Source of the DNA: Pseudomonas poae
GTDB taxonomy: Bacteria > Pseudomonadota > Gammaproteobacteria > Pseudomonadales > Pseudomonadaceae
Reading direction: 5' to 3'
Length of the DNA stretch: 64,000 bases
Assembly (NCBI RefSeq): GCF_001439785.1
Contig: NZ_JYLI01000010.1
Coordinates: 1-64,000 of the forward strand
This document shows, piece after piece, positions 52,843 to 61,905 of this stretch (position 1 is the stretch's first letter; each line of letters begins with the position of its first letter). A model generated the notes under the pieces. It had not been told where the DNA came from and did no database searches. It worked only from the letters and a program-made list of their open reading frames with translations. The translations under genes and the position numbers were made by a program.

Positions 52843-54318
52843 TCAGAAGGGATAGGTCGGTGGCGTGTTTTTTACCGTGACCCACTGCCACTGGGTGTAC
52901 TCGTCCCAGTCGGCCGGCCCGCCCACGTTGCCGCCATTGCCGGAGGCGCCGCGCCCGCCGAACGGGTTGATGCATTCGTCGGCCACGGTCTGGTCATTGA
53001 TGTGCAGCAGGCCGCAGTCAAGCCGCTCGCCGATGGCCATGGCGCGGCCGACCGACGGCGAGATGATGGCGGCGCTGAGGCCGTACTCGCTGCGGTTGGC
53101 CAATTCGATGGCCTCCTCGTCCGTGGCAAAACTGACCACCGTGGCCACCGGCCCGAACACTTCCTCCTCGAACACGCGCATGCCAGGGCGCACGCCGCTG
53201 AGCACGGTGGGCTGGTAGAACAAGCGGTCGTATTCACCGCCTGCCTCCAGCCGCGCGCCGGCCTGCAGGCTGTCACTGACGATGGCATGCACGCGCTGCA
53301 ATTGCCGTTCATTGATCAACGGACCCAGTGCGGCCTCGCCTCGGGCGGCATTGCCCACGGTCAGCGCGCGGGCCTTGTCCACCAGTTTGCGCGTGAGGCT
53401 GGCGGCGATGGACTCGTGGGCCAGAATCAAGCCGGTCGCCATGCAGATCTGCCCCTGGTGCAGCCACGCACCCCAGGCCGCATTGCTTGCGGCCAGGTCC
53501 AGGTCGGCGTCTTCAAGAATGATCAACGCGTTCTTGCCGCCCAGTTCCAGCGCGACTTTTTTCAGGTGCCGCCCGGCCACTTCGGCAACCTTGCGCCCCG
53601 CCGCCGTGGAGCCGGTGAAGGCGATCATGCGCACATTGGGGTCGCGGCACAGCGCTTCGCCCGCCGGCGCCGCACCTGGCAGCACGTGCAGCAAGCCTTT
53701 GGGCAGGCCCGCTTCTTCGAACAGCCGCGCGATGAGAAAACCGCCACTGACCGGGGTTTGCGGGTCGGGCTTGAGCACCACCGCATTGCCGGCGGCCAGG
53801 GCCGGCGCCACCGAGCGCATCGACAGCACCAAGGGGAAATTGAACGGTGAGATCACCCCCACCACGCCATGGGGCTGGCGCCGCGCATAGGACAACCGCC
53901 CGGCCTCACTGGGCAGTACCACCCCGTGGGGTTGGGACAACAGGCCCGCCGCCTGATGCAACAGCACTATCGCCTCGCGCACCTCGTGCTCGCCCTTGTA
54001 CAGCGCACCGCCGGTTTCGCGGGCAACGTACAGCGCCAGTTCGGCGAACGACCGCTGCGCCACCTCGGCGGCCTTGCGAAACACCTCGGCGCGTTGCCGT
54101 GGGCCAAGCGCGGCCCAAGCTGGCTGAGCCAGGGCCGCGCTGCGAGAGGCGACGGCAACGTCGGCCGGGCTGGCCATGGCGCATTGCATCAGCGGTTCGC
54201 CGGTGGCCGGCTCAATCACCGGGAGCGCAGCCCCCGAGGCTTGGATCCAGTCGCCGTCGAACAGGCACTCGGACTCGATGGCCCGTTGCAACAGGTGGGT
54301 GGTTTCAAACACTGACAT
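52843..54318 (-). CDS. Aromatic aldehyde dehydrogenase (vanillin or coniferyl-aldehyde dehydrogenase)
   Basis: 491 residues; GGGAG precedes the ATG. NAD-dependent aldehyde dehydrogenase: SPFNFPLVLS, Gly-rich FTGSTAAGR, general base Glu in ALELGGKNA, nucleophile Cys in HQGQICMATG. It resembles benzaldehyde-type dehydrogenases more than the classic ~481-residue Vdh, so either vanillin -> vanillate or coniferyl aldehyde -> ferulate is possible. First gene of a sigma-54 operon with calA. No other aldehyde dehydrogenase is in the window, so one pathway step may rely on this enzyme's breadth or on a gene elsewhere. Confidence 0.8.
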   Translation of the reverse strand: MSVFETTHLLQRAIESECLFDGDWIQASGAALPVIEPATGEPLMQCAMASPADVAVASRSAALAQPAWAALGPRQRAEVFRKAAEVAQRSFAELALYVARETGGALYKGEHEVREAIVLLHQAAGLLSQPHGVVLPSEAGRLSYARRQPHGVVGVISPFNFPLVLSMRSVAPALAAGNAVVLKPDPQTPVSGGFLIARLFEEAGLPKGLLHVLPGAAPAGEALCRDPNVRMIAFTGSTAAGRKVAEVAGRHLKKVALELGGKNALIILEDADLDLAASNAAWGAWLHQGQICMATGLILAHESIAASLTRKLVDKARALTVGNAARGEAALGPLINERQLQRVHAIVSDSLQAGARLEAGGEYDRLFYQPTVLSGVRPGMRVFEEEVFGPVATVVSFATDEEAIELANRSEYGLSAAIISPSVGRAMAIGERLDCGLLHINDQTVADECINPFGGRGASGNGGNVGGPADWDEYTQWQWVTVKNTPPTYPF

Positions 54319-54382
54319 GGTGACTCCCGGTTCTTGTAATTGTCATCGTCTGCACAAGGGCAGACGCCGCCTCTAGCCTTGA

Positions 54383-54396
54383 GCAAGGGCTGTGCC
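54383..54396 (-). promoter_or_regulatory. Sigma-54 (-24/-12) promoter for the aldehyde dehydrogenase-calA operon
   Basis: On the minus strand GGCACAGCCCTTGC, matching the RpoN consensus GGCAC-N5-TTGC with the invariant GG and GC exactly 10 bases apart. It is 65 bases upstream of the start codon. The gene for a sigma-54 activator is the divergent neighbour. Confidence 0.82.
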
Positions 54397-54507
54397 GTTT
54401 AAAGGCCACGGCGCTGACATAACGCCTCGAAGGCTCTGCGTCGGGGCTTGCCGTTCACGGCTCAGGCACATGCGCAGGACCCTCTGCAAAAACCGCCTCG
54501 CTGCCAC

Positions 54508-54523
54508 TTGTTCAATTGATAAG
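54508..54523. promoter_or_regulatory. XylR/DmpR-type upstream activating sequence
   Basis: TTGTTCAATTGATAAG matches the TTGATCAATTGATCAA pattern of XylR/DmpR-class sites at 13 of 16 positions. It is about 112 bases upstream of the -24 element, the usual distance for enhancer binding. Confidence 0.6.
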
Positions 54524-54617
54524 GTTATGTTTAATAACTATCTCAGCGGTTACTCATATCGATCACACGCTTTGCAGGGGCATAACAACAACGCCGTCCA
54601 GTTAAGCGCAGATTCCC

Positions 54618-54751
54618 TGTGGCGAGCAGGCTTGTCCTGCGTTGGGCTGCGCAGCAGCCCCAAACCAGGCGCTGAGCCGGATCAGGTACACCGCGTTTTG
54701 CTGGATTGGGGGCGCTTCGCACCCCAACGCGGAGCAAGCCCGCTCGCCACA
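54618..54751. repeat. 134-base repeat bounded by inverted TGTGGCGAGC arms
   Basis: The ends TGTGGCGAGCAGGCTTG (54618-54634) and CAAGCCCGCTCGCCACA (54735-54751) are inverted copies (16 of 17). Two further hairpins lie inside (TTGGGCTGC... near 54640 and TTGGGGGCG...CCCCAA near 54705-54727). This is a paired-REP (REPIN-like) arrangement common in P. fluorescens genomes. Confidence 0.75.
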
Positions 54752-54797
54752 ATAAGCCAACACATTTTCCTTAACTGAACGGCATTAGGGCATAACA

Positions 54798-56543
54798 ATG
54801 ACTCATCCCTTCAGCGCACACCCCGACCTTCACGCGGCAACCACGCCTTTCCATCCGCGTGGCGACAGTCGCCAGCTCAGTGACAGCAGCTCGCCCACCC
54901 CGGCGGAGCTTGCCGACTGCCTGTTTTTTTCGCCCGAAGACGGGCGCATCTGGCTCAACGACCAGCGCATGGTGCTGCTGCACGGTTCGTCATTCGGCGC
55001 GCTGCGGGCAGAGATCATCGAGCGCCTGGGGCTGGAGCAGGCACGCGGCCTGTTCACCCGCACCGGCTTCGCCTCGGGCGCACGGGATGCGCGCCTGATC
55101 CGCGAGCGCTGGCCCCACGCCGATGCCGCCGCCGTGTTTCGCGCCGGCACCCACCTGCACACGCTGGAAGGCATGACCAAGGTCGAGCCCCTGCATTTCA
55201 AGTTCGACGCCGACTCCGGGTTCTACGAAGGCGAATTTCTCTGGCACCACTCATGCGAGGCCGATGAGCATGTGAATGCCTACGGCATCGGCCAAGACCC
55301 GGTGTGCTGGACCGAAACCGGCTACGCCATGGGGTTCGTCAGCGGGCTCTTCGGGCAGATGGTGATTTTTCGTGAGGTCGAATGCCGCGGCATGGGTCAC
55401 GGCAGTTGCCGCGTAGTGGGCAAGACCGCTGCGCAATGGGGTGACGCCGAGCAGGACCTGCGCTACCTGAATGCGTCGCCGACGCCCGGCACTCCGCCGC
55501 TCGCACCCACGCCCGCCAGCCCCCCGGGCAGCACCGCCAGGGACACGCTGATTGGCGCCAGCGCCACCTTCAACGCCGCCACCCAAGCCCTGGCACGGGT
55601 CGCATCAACCCCGGCGACGGTGCTGATCAGCGGCGAATCCGGCGTGGGCAAAGAGATGTTCGCCCGCCAGTTGCACCAGCTCAGCCCACGCCGTGACGGC
55701 GCGTTCGTGGCGCTCAATTGCGCGGCCATCCCGGACAACCTGATCGAATCCGAACTGTTTGGTGTCGAGCGCGGCGCCTACACCGGCGCCACCCATTCAC
55801 GCCCCGGACGGTTCGAACGCGCCCAAGGCGGCACGCTGTTCCTGGATGAGATCACCAGCCTCAGCCTGGCCGGGCAAAGCAAGCTGCTGCGCGCACTGCA
55901 GGAGCGGGAAATCGAACGGGTCGGCGGCGTGCGCGCTGTGCAGGTGGATGTGCGGGTGGTGGCGGCCACCAATATCGATCTGCGCAAAGCCGTCGCCGAC
56001 GGCACGTTTCGCGAAGACCTGTTTTACCGGCTCAACGTCTACCCCATCGCGCTGCCGCCCCTGCGCGAACGCCGCGACGACATTCCGTTGCTGATCAACG
56101 CATTCCTCACGCGCTTCTGCCAGGACTATGGGCGCACGCCCGCCGGCCTGACCATGCGCGCGCTCAAGGTGCTGCTGCGCTACGACTTCGCCGGCAATGT
56201 GCGCGAGCTGCAAAACCTGATCGAACGCGGCCTGATCGCCAGCGACGAAGGCCAGGCCATCGACCTGGTGCACCTGTTTCGCAATGAACCCATGCCGGCG
56301 GACCCGTACAGTCTGGATGAACAAGGCAGCCTGTCGAATGCCGCAGCCGTGGTGCACCCTGCCCTGCTCGACACCCTTGGCCAACTGGACCAGGGCTTTT
56401 CCATCGACGGCCTTGAAGCGCGCCTGATCAATGAAGCGCTGCAACGCAACGCCGGCAATCTGGCCGCCGCCGCCAGGCTGGTGGGGCTGAGTCGCGCGCA
56501 ATTTGCCTACCGGCTGAAGAAACACCAGCGGCAACCGGGCTGA
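54798..56543 (+). CDS. XylR/DmpR-type sigma-54-dependent activator with V4R sensory domain
   Basis: 581 residues. N-terminal XylR_N-like sensing region (about 40-145), a V4R segment with candidate zinc ligands ([28 protein letters not shown], about 150-210), and a linker. The AAA+ domain (about 250-485) has Walker [15 protein letters not shown] in place of GAFTGA and Walker [11 protein letters not shown] Fis-type HTH ends it ([19 protein letters not shown]). Proteins of this class bind phenolic compounds directly. Expected target: the -24/-12 promoter at 54383. Confidence 0.85.
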   Translation: MTHPFSAHPDLHAATTPFHPRGDSRQLSDSSSPTPAELADCLFFSPEDGRIWLNDQRMVLLHGSSFGALRAEIIERLGLEQARGLFTRTGFASGARDARLIRERWPHADAAAVFRAGTHLHTLEGMTKVEPLHFKFDADSGFYEGEFLWHHSCEADEHVNAYGIGQDPVCWTETGYAMGFVSGLFGQMVIFREVECRGMGHGSCRVVGKTAAQWGDAEQDLRYLNASPTPGTPPLAPTPASPPGSTARDTLIGASATFNAATQALARVASTPATVLISGESGVGKEMFARQLHQLSPRRDGAFVALNCAAIPDNLIESELFGVERGAYTGATHSRPGRFERAQGGTLFLDEITSLSLAGQSKLLRALQEREIERVGGVRAVQVDVRVVAATNIDLRKAVADGTFREDLFYRLNVYPIALPPLRERRDDIPLLINAFLTRFCQDYGRTPAGLTMRALKVLLRYDFAGNVRELQNLIERGLIASDEGQAIDLVHLFRNEPMPADPYSLDEQGSLSNAAAVVHPALLDTLGQLDQGFSIDGLEARLINEALQRNAGNLAAAARLVGLSRAQFAYRLKKHQRQPG

Positions 56544-56640
56544 GGCACGGGACCCGGCGATTGGCTTGGAGAAATCTTGAACGACCGAGTCACCGCCTGG
56601 ATCACACCCTTCTTGAAGAACGTATTGAAGGAAGCCCGTG

Positions 56641-57504
56641 ATGATCCAGCTGAACAGCTACACCACCGTGAAACGTCGCGAACGCGTGCCCCACGACATC
56701 TTCGCCACCTACTGGCGCGATGTGCACGGGCCGCTGTGCTCGCGCTTGCCGGGGCTCGGTTTGTACATCCAGCATCACTTCGACCGAAACCAGGATGCAC
56801 ACCTGTGGCCGCTGGCCGACGGTATCAGCGAGATCGAACACTACGAGCTGGACGGCGGGGTCGAGATTGGCTTCGCCAACGCTGATGACCAGAAGCTGTT
56901 CCAGGAGGCCGCCTCACTGCTGTTTTCCGACGAGCAAAACATGTTCGAGGAAACCCTCGCCTACGATCTGCCGCACGGCTCGCAAAAACGCGTCAATCGC
57001 TTGCACGACAGCACCTTCAACGGCGCGGACAGCGTCGACCGCCTGCATGTGCATGTCAGCCCGCGCGGCAGCCTCGCCGAACTGCACGACTACCTCACCC
57101 AGGAGCTGGCCGCCGTGCTCGGCAACGCCGATGAAGTGATGAAACTTACGCTGCACCTGACGTCGCGCTTCGACAATGACGGCATGCACCCGCCGGCGCC
57201 GAATGTCGCGCACCATGCCAGCCCCGCGCGGGAAGAACTGGCAATCATGGAAATTGCCTTCGCGAGCCCGCTGACGCGACGCGCATTCTTTGCCAGCGAT
57301 ACCTTCCAGCGCACCCTGGCGGGTCAGGCCCACCACATCGCCCAGCTCAAGGCCTTCGCGGTGTCCGGCCTCTACACCTACGTCAACGACAAAACGCTGA
57401 CCACCGCCGGGCTGCGCGGCAGCAGGGCGGCGCAGTTGATCGAGTACCTGGGAGCCAACAACCAGCTCAACCCCGAGGTCGAGCAGTTGTTCCTGCGCGG
57501 TTGA
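56641..57504 (+). CDS. EthD-type dimeric alpha-beta barrel protein
   Basis: 287 residues from ATG 56641 (GAAGGAAG upstream; the GTG immediately before is the alternative). Start MIQLNSYTTVKRRERVPHDIF...YWRDVHGPL resembles the EthD pattern (F..yW...H.pl), with a possible second repeat in the C-terminal half (IMEIAFASPLTRRAFFAS). The function of such proteins is generally unknown; some act on aromatic or polyketide intermediates. It is 97 bases downstream of the sigma-54 activator and probably linked to the phenylpropanoid pathway. Confidence 0.65.
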   Translation: MIQLNSYTTVKRRERVPHDIFATYWRDVHGPLCSRLPGLGLYIQHHFDRNQDAHLWPLADGISEIEHYELDGGVEIGFANADDQKLFQEAASLLFSDEQNMFEETLAYDLPHGSQKRVNRLHDSTFNGADSVDRLHVHVSPRGSLAELHDYLTQELAAVLGNADEVMKLTLHLTSRFDNDGMHPPAPNVAHHASPAREELAIMEIAFASPLTRRAFFASDTFQRTLAGQAHHIAQLKAFAVSGLYTYVNDKTLTTAGLRGSRAAQLIEYLGANNQLNPEVEQLFLRG

Positions 57505-57514
57505 ACCCGCGCGG

Positions 57515-59758
57515 TCATTTGGCCGGACGCAGCAGTTGCATCTGCTGGCGGTAATCATCGGTCACCTGCCGTGCCTGGCTGCTGCTGGTGATTACCCGCG
57601 GCGTGATCAGCACGATCAACTCGGTGCGGTCCTTGGACTTGCTGGTGTTACCGAACAACCAGCGCAACCCGGGGATGCGGCCCAGATACGGCACGGCGCT
57701 GACGCTTTCGGCGTTGTCCTGTTTGATCAGGCCACCGAGCAACACGGTTTGTCCGCTTTGCACGGCCACCTGGGTGGACACCGAGCGCGTGGAAATACGC
57801 GGGTTGTTTTGCGAATCGTTGTTGGACGACTGGTCCTGGGCATCGCTGACTTGCTGCTGAATGTCCATGTACACAAGGCCCCCCGGATTGATGCGCGGCA
57901 CCACGTCGAGGATCACCCCGGTCTGGACGTATTCGACACTGCTCAAGGTGGTGTCGGAGGTGCCGGTGTTGACCGTGGTCTGGCTGATGGGAATGTTGTC
58001 GCCCACCTGGATCTGCGCCGGCTGGTTGTTCATCACCACCAGCGACGGCGCCGACAGCACCTGGGTGCGGCCGTTGGTTTCCAGGGCGTGCAGCGCCACT
58101 TGCAGGTTGGTGCTGACGAACGAATAGAACAACGAATCCGCGCCCAGGCCAGCGCCGCCGCCACCCAATGCGCCCTGGCTGCCAGCGGCATTGGCCACGG
58201 TGGTGCTATTGGAATTACCCGCCAGGCGGCCCAGGTACCACTGCACGCCCAGGTCCAGTTCGCCGGTGAGCTTGACCTCCAGAATGCGCGTTTCGATCTG
58301 CACCTGCAGTGGCGGATTGTCGAGGCGCTTGATCGCCGATTCGATCTCTTTCCACTGCACCGGCCGCGTGCGCACCAGCAACTGGTTACTGCTTTTTTGC
58401 GCGGTGATGCGCGTGCCGGCGTCGAGGCTTTTGGCCGGTGCGCCTTGTTCTTCGCCAGAGCCCTGCTCGGCGCTCTCGCTGCCCTGATCGGCTTGCGCGT
58501 CGGGCTCCTGCTCCTCCTGCTCGGCAGAGGCGATCTGGTTATTGCCCATGCCGTTGCCGTTGCCATTGAGCCCACCGGGCATGCTGCCGGAGGTGCTGTT
58601 GGTGCCGGGCGATGACAAGGTTGCGGTGCGCAGACCGGGGGCCACCTTGGCCGGGGCGTCGTCCTTGATCGCGCCACTGCCGTAGATCTGCCGCAGGTAT
58701 TTGGCCAGGTCAGTGGCCTTCATGTTGCGCACGTCGTAGACGTACATCTGCGGCTCGTTGCCGCCACCTTCGTCGATGGTGTGTATCCAGTCGCCGACTT
58801 CGCTGAGGTACTGCGGCTGGGACGAGATCGCGACCACCGAGTTGGTCCGCTCGATGGGCAAAAAGCGCACCATGCCCGCCAGGGGCATGCCGCTGTCGGG
58901 GCCGAACATCTTTTGCAGCTCGGGCATCAGCTCGGCCACGGACGCGCGTTGCAGGCCGAACACGCCCACCGACATGCCCTTGAGCCAGTCCACATCGAAG
59001 GTGTCGATGGTGTCCTGATAGTTGGCCAATTCCTCGGGCGTGCCGGCCAGACTCAGCACGTTGCGCGCCGGGTCCACCAGCAGGAATGCATTTTCCCGGG
59101 CGAACGGCTTGAGCAGTTTCTGCATCTCGGTGGCCGAGATATAGCGCAACGGAAACAGGCGCGCCGACAGGCCGCTGGACGGTTGCGACACACGCATCTG
59201 CGGCACCAGCTTGCCCGATACCGCCTGGTTGGCTGGCAGGATCACGTAGCGGTTGCCCTGCTTGATCATGGCGTTGTCGGTCCACGACAACAGGGTTTCG
59301 AGAATCGACAGCGCCTGCTGCTTGTTCACCGGCTTGGAGGTGGAAAAGCTGACGTTGCCCTTCACGCCCTGGGCGATGCTGTAGCTCTCGTGCAGCAGGT
59401 CGCCCATCACGCTGTTGATGACCGCCTCTATGGGCTGGTCGGCGAAGTTGAACACGATGTCACCGCCGGCCTCCTCCTTGCCGGCGCGGGACGCGGCCGG
59501 CTGACGCACGAACTGCTGATTACCGCGAATCAACTGGCGTTGCGGCGGCGTGTTCGCCTGGGGCTGGCTGCTGGTCGACGCCTGTTCACTGGCCGAGTCC
59601 ACGGCCGGACGCTGCGAGCCGGTGCCCTGTAGCGCCTCATGCAGCAGGGACTCGTCAGGCGCAGGGTGCTTGGGGAATGACCCGCAGCCGCCAAGGGCAA
59701 CGGCGGTGGCCAGGCAAAACACGGTGGTGCGCAAGGCGCCGGGGTAGGTATCGATCAA
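57515..59758 (-). CDS. gspD: Type II secretion secretin GspD, lipoprotein type (HxcQ-like)
   Basis: 747 residues with a lipoprotein signal (TTVFCLATAVALGGC, Cys near residue 25). N0/N1-N3 periplasmic domains (about 95-500) with a Gln/Glu/Ser-rich insertion at about 395-455, then the secretin domain (about 500-735, VQIETRILEVKLTGELDLGV, VPRINPGGLVYMDI, LLGGLI). A self-lipidated secretin is the mark of the P. aeruginosa HxcQ system, which needs no pilotin. It forms the outer-membrane pore. Confidence 0.87.
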   Translation of the reverse strand: MIDTYPGALRTTVFCLATAVALGGCGSFPKHPAPDESLLHEALQGTGSQRPAVDSASEQASTSSQPQANTPPQRQLIRGNQQFVRQPAASRAGKEEAGGDIVFNFADQPIEAVINSVMGDLLHESYSIAQGVKGNVSFSTSKPVNKQQALSILETLLSWTDNAMIKQGNRYVILPANQAVSGKLVPQMRVSQPSSGLSARLFPLRYISATEMQKLLKPFARENAFLLVDPARNVLSLAGTPEELANYQDTIDTFDVDWLKGMSVGVFGLQRASVAELMPELQKMFGPDSGMPLAGMVRFLPIERTNSVVAISSQPQYLSEVGDWIHTIDEGGGNEPQMYVYDVRNMKATDLAKYLRQIYGSGAIKDDAPAKVAPGLRTATLSSPGTNSTSGSMPGGLNGNGNGMGNNQIASAEQEEQEPDAQADQGSESAEQGSGEEQGAPAKSLDAGTRITAQKSSNQLLVRTRPVQWKEIESAIKRLDNPPLQVQIETRILEVKLTGELDLGVQWYLGRLAGNSNSTTVANAAGSQGALGGGGAGLGADSLFYSFVSTNLQVALHALETNGRTQVLSAPSLVVMNNQPAQIQVGDNIPISQTTVNTGTSDTTLSSVEYVQTGVILDVVPRINPGGLVYMDIQQQVSDAQDQSSNNDSQNNPRISTRSVSTQVAVQSGQTVLLGGLIKQDNAESVSAVPYLGRIPGLRWLFGNTSKSKDRTELIVLITPRVITSSSQARQVTDDYRQQMQLLRPAK

Positions 59759-60279
59759 GGGGATGACTCGTGAGGAAGGGTAATCGGAGGTGTGCTGGAC
59801 GGCGGTGGCAAACGCAGCGCCCGCAGGCTCAAGGTTTGCGTGCGGCCGTCAAGCACGAAACGGGCGGTACGGGCGTCGAGGTGCTCCAGCACCCAGCCAT
59901 TGGGCAGGGTCTGGCCCTGGCGGACTTTCAGCGCAGGGCCGTCGGCACGCTTGAGCAGCGCCACGCGCAGGTCGCCGTCAAGCACGATGCCGGTCAGCGT
60001 CAGGCTCGACAGGCTGGACGTCTGGGCCTGGCCGACGGCGCGGTCGGGGCTGCGGTCGGGGCTGAACAAAGGCGCCTGCCAGGTGCCGGCCAGGCTGTCC
60101 AGAGTCGCGCTCGGCGCCACCAGCACAGTGGCCGAGGCGTTGGCCCGAGCATCCGGCGCGGGCGGTGGCAACCACTCTGGCGCATCGCCGAGGTTGCTGA
60201 GAATGCCGACCATCAGCACACCCAGCAGCGCGGCCACGCCGAGCAAACCCCACTCCAGGGGACGCAATGGATTGATCAT
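59755..60279 (-). CDS. GspC-like inner-membrane protein (HxcP-like)
   Basis: 174 residues. N-terminal transmembrane helix (about 10-30), Pro/Ala-rich linker, then an HR-type domain (about 90-155: LTLTGIVLDGDLRVALLKRAD...LPNGWVLEHL) typical of GspC/PilP. No PDZ domain, as in the shorter members. It connects the inner-membrane platform to the secretin. Overlaps gspD and gspM by 4 bases each. Confidence 0.72.
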   Translation of the reverse strand: MINPLRPLEWGLLGVAALLGVLMVGILSNLGDAPEWLPPPAPDARANASATVLVAPSATLDSLAGTWQAPLFSPDRSPDRAVGQAQTSSLSSLTLTGIVLDGDLRVALLKRADGPALKVRQGQTLPNGWVLEHLDARTARFVLDGRTQTLSLRALRLPPPSSTPPITLPHESSP

Positions 60280-60887
60280 CGGCGCACCTGCGCGGCAGCG
60301 GCCGGTTGCAGGTAGCCGCGCACCAGCAGGTGCACCACCAGTTTGCCGGCGGCGCCGCTGGCGGGCGCATTCGGGCTCCGGCGAATGCTCATTTCATCGA
60401 CGAACAGAAACGGACGCTGATATTCCAGCTCATGCAGGATTGCCGTCAGCGGTTCAATCGCGCAATTAAGGGTCAGGCTGACCTTGACCTGGCGATACGG
60501 TTCGGCCTCGTCCTGCTCCGGGGTGATGGGCATGCGCTGGGTCAGGCTGCAGCCGCCGCCGACGCTGGCGCGGCTGTTGATCAGGTCGGCGAGGCGCTGC
60601 ATCAGGTCCGCGGCCACCGCGCTGGGGTCGTCTCCCGGCAGCAGGCTGGTGCTGCTCGCCGGGTCCTGGCGCGCCTGCTCCAGCTGTTCGCGCAGGCTGT
60701 CGCGCTGGCGCAACACGCCGGCGTAACGCTGCTGCTGTTCGCGCAGTTGTTCGGCCTGCTCGCCCATGGCGCGCAGCGGCCCGGCGAACCAGCTGTCGAT
60801 CAACAGCCAGTACGCCGCGCCGAGCACCAGCGCGAGGGCGATCAAGGCCGCGCCACGGCGTTCACGGGGTGTCAGTGGACGGCGCAT
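60276..60887 (-). CDS. gspM: GspM-like type II secretion protein
   Basis: 203 residues from ATG 60887 (AGGAGG upstream); the longer frame to 60947 lies inside gspL. A transmembrane helix at about 12-32 is followed by a coiled coil (EQAEQLREQQQRYAGVLRQRDSLREQLEQ) and a ferredoxin-like periplasmic part. Inner-membrane platform component. Confidence 0.75.
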   Translation of the reverse strand: MRRPLTPRERRGAALIALALVLGAAYWLLIDSWFAGPLRAMGEQAEQLREQQQRYAGVLRQRDSLREQLEQARQDPASSTSLLPGDDPSAVAADLMQRLADLINSRASVGGGCSLTQRMPITPEQDEAEPYRQVKVSLTLNCAIEPLTAILHELEYQRPFLFVDEMSIRRSPNAPASGAAGKLVVHLLVRGYLQPAAAAQVRR

Positions 60888-61905
60888 CGGCAGCCTCCTG
60901 GTGCAGGTGGGCGCGCAAGGAAAACTGATCCTTGCCGGTTTGCGCATCGGGCTGAATCACCCCTTCGAACTGAGCATTTTCCAGGCTGCGGCAGGCCTTG
61001 ATGCGGGTGATCAAGGCACTGGCCTTGGCGCTTTGCCCGGAGAACGAAACGTCGGCGCCGTCGTTGACTTCCAACTGGTCGATCCAGGTGTCGGACGGCA
61101 GGCACGCGGTGAGTTCATTGAGCAGCGCCGCCAGGGGCGGTTGCGCCATTTTGCGGCGGATCAGGTACTGCGCGGCACCACGGGTATTGAGCAATTGCTG
61201 ACGCAGCGCCTGCACCTGCGCCACCTCGGCTTTTTGCTCGCGCACACTGTGGTGCATGGCATCGAGCACGCGCTGGCGGTCGTTGAGCCACAACAGCATG
61301 GCCGCGATCAGCAGGGCACCGCACAGCCACGGCAGGCTGCGCTGCAACCCCTTGCCGGCGGGGCGCTGGCGTGGACGCAGCGGCGCCGGCAGCAGATCGA
61401 CACCCATCAACTGCACCGCGCCATCGTCCACATCCACGGCGTGGGGACGCAGACCGAGGGCGGCGCACTCTTCAAGAATCCGGTCCAGACGCTCGCGCAG
61501 GATCGCCACCAGCGTCACCTGCACATGGGTCGCCGTGCGGCGCTCCTGGCGCGCGACGAAGTACACGCTCGCCGCGTCGAACGGCGTAAAGCGGTCAAGT
61601 TCATAGCCGACCACCGTCGACAGGTTACGCGCGGCGGCCAGCGGCAACTGCAGGCTCTGGCGCAGCACCGCGTCGCTGCCCAGCAGCAGCACCTGGCGCG
61701 TATCACCCGCGAGTGTTTGCACCGGCGCGGTCAGCGGCCAGCGGTAAACCTGCTCGGCGGCATCTTGCACCAGCAGCCATGCCGGCACGCAGCCGCGCAG
61801 CTCCTTGAGCCACAGCCGCCAACCCTGTTGCAGGACGCTGCCGCGCCAGCGCCGCGTGACCGGTTCGGTCAGCACCTGCAGGCGGGGGGCCAGGTGTTCA
61901 TTCAT
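60862..61905 (-). CDS. gspL: GspL-like type II secretion protein
   Basis: 347 residues from ATG 61905, overlapping the gspK stop (ATGA). Cytoplasmic actin-like N-terminal region, one transmembrane helix (about 190-208, PWLCGALLIAAMLLW) and a periplasmic PilN-like region. It recruits the GspE ATPase to the membrane. Overlaps gspM by 26 bases. Confidence 0.75.
   Translation of the reverse strand: MNEHLAPRLQVLTEPVTRRWRGSVLQQGWRLWLKELRGCVPAWLLVQDAAEQVYRWPLTAPVQTLAGDTRQVLLLGSDAVLRQSLQLPLAAARNLSTVVGYELDRFTPFDAASVYFVARQERRTATHVQVTLVAILRERLDRILEECAALGLRPHAVDVDDGAVQLMGVDLLPAPLRPRQRPAGKGLQRSLPWLCGALLIAAMLLWLNDRQRVLDAMHHSVREQKAEVAQVQALRQQLLNTRGAAQYLIRRKMAQPPLAALLNELTACLPSDTWIDQLEVNDGADVSFSGQSAKASALITRIKACRSLENAQFEGVIQPDAQTGKDQFSLRAHLHQEAADAPSTDTP

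Larger units (their letters stand above)
54319..54797. other. 479-base control region between the aldehyde dehydrogenase and its activator
   Basis: No gene. It holds a -24/-12 promoter (54383-54396), an XylR-type upstream activating sequence (54508-54523), and a 134-base REP-type element (54618-54751). A 128-codon open frame that spans these elements on the plus strand is judged non-coding. Confidence 0.7.

Noticed and set aside
54392..54778. 128-codon plus-strand ORF between the aldehyde dehydrogenase and its activator
   Set aside because: It covers the upstream activating sequence and the REPIN-like repeat and has no coding character.
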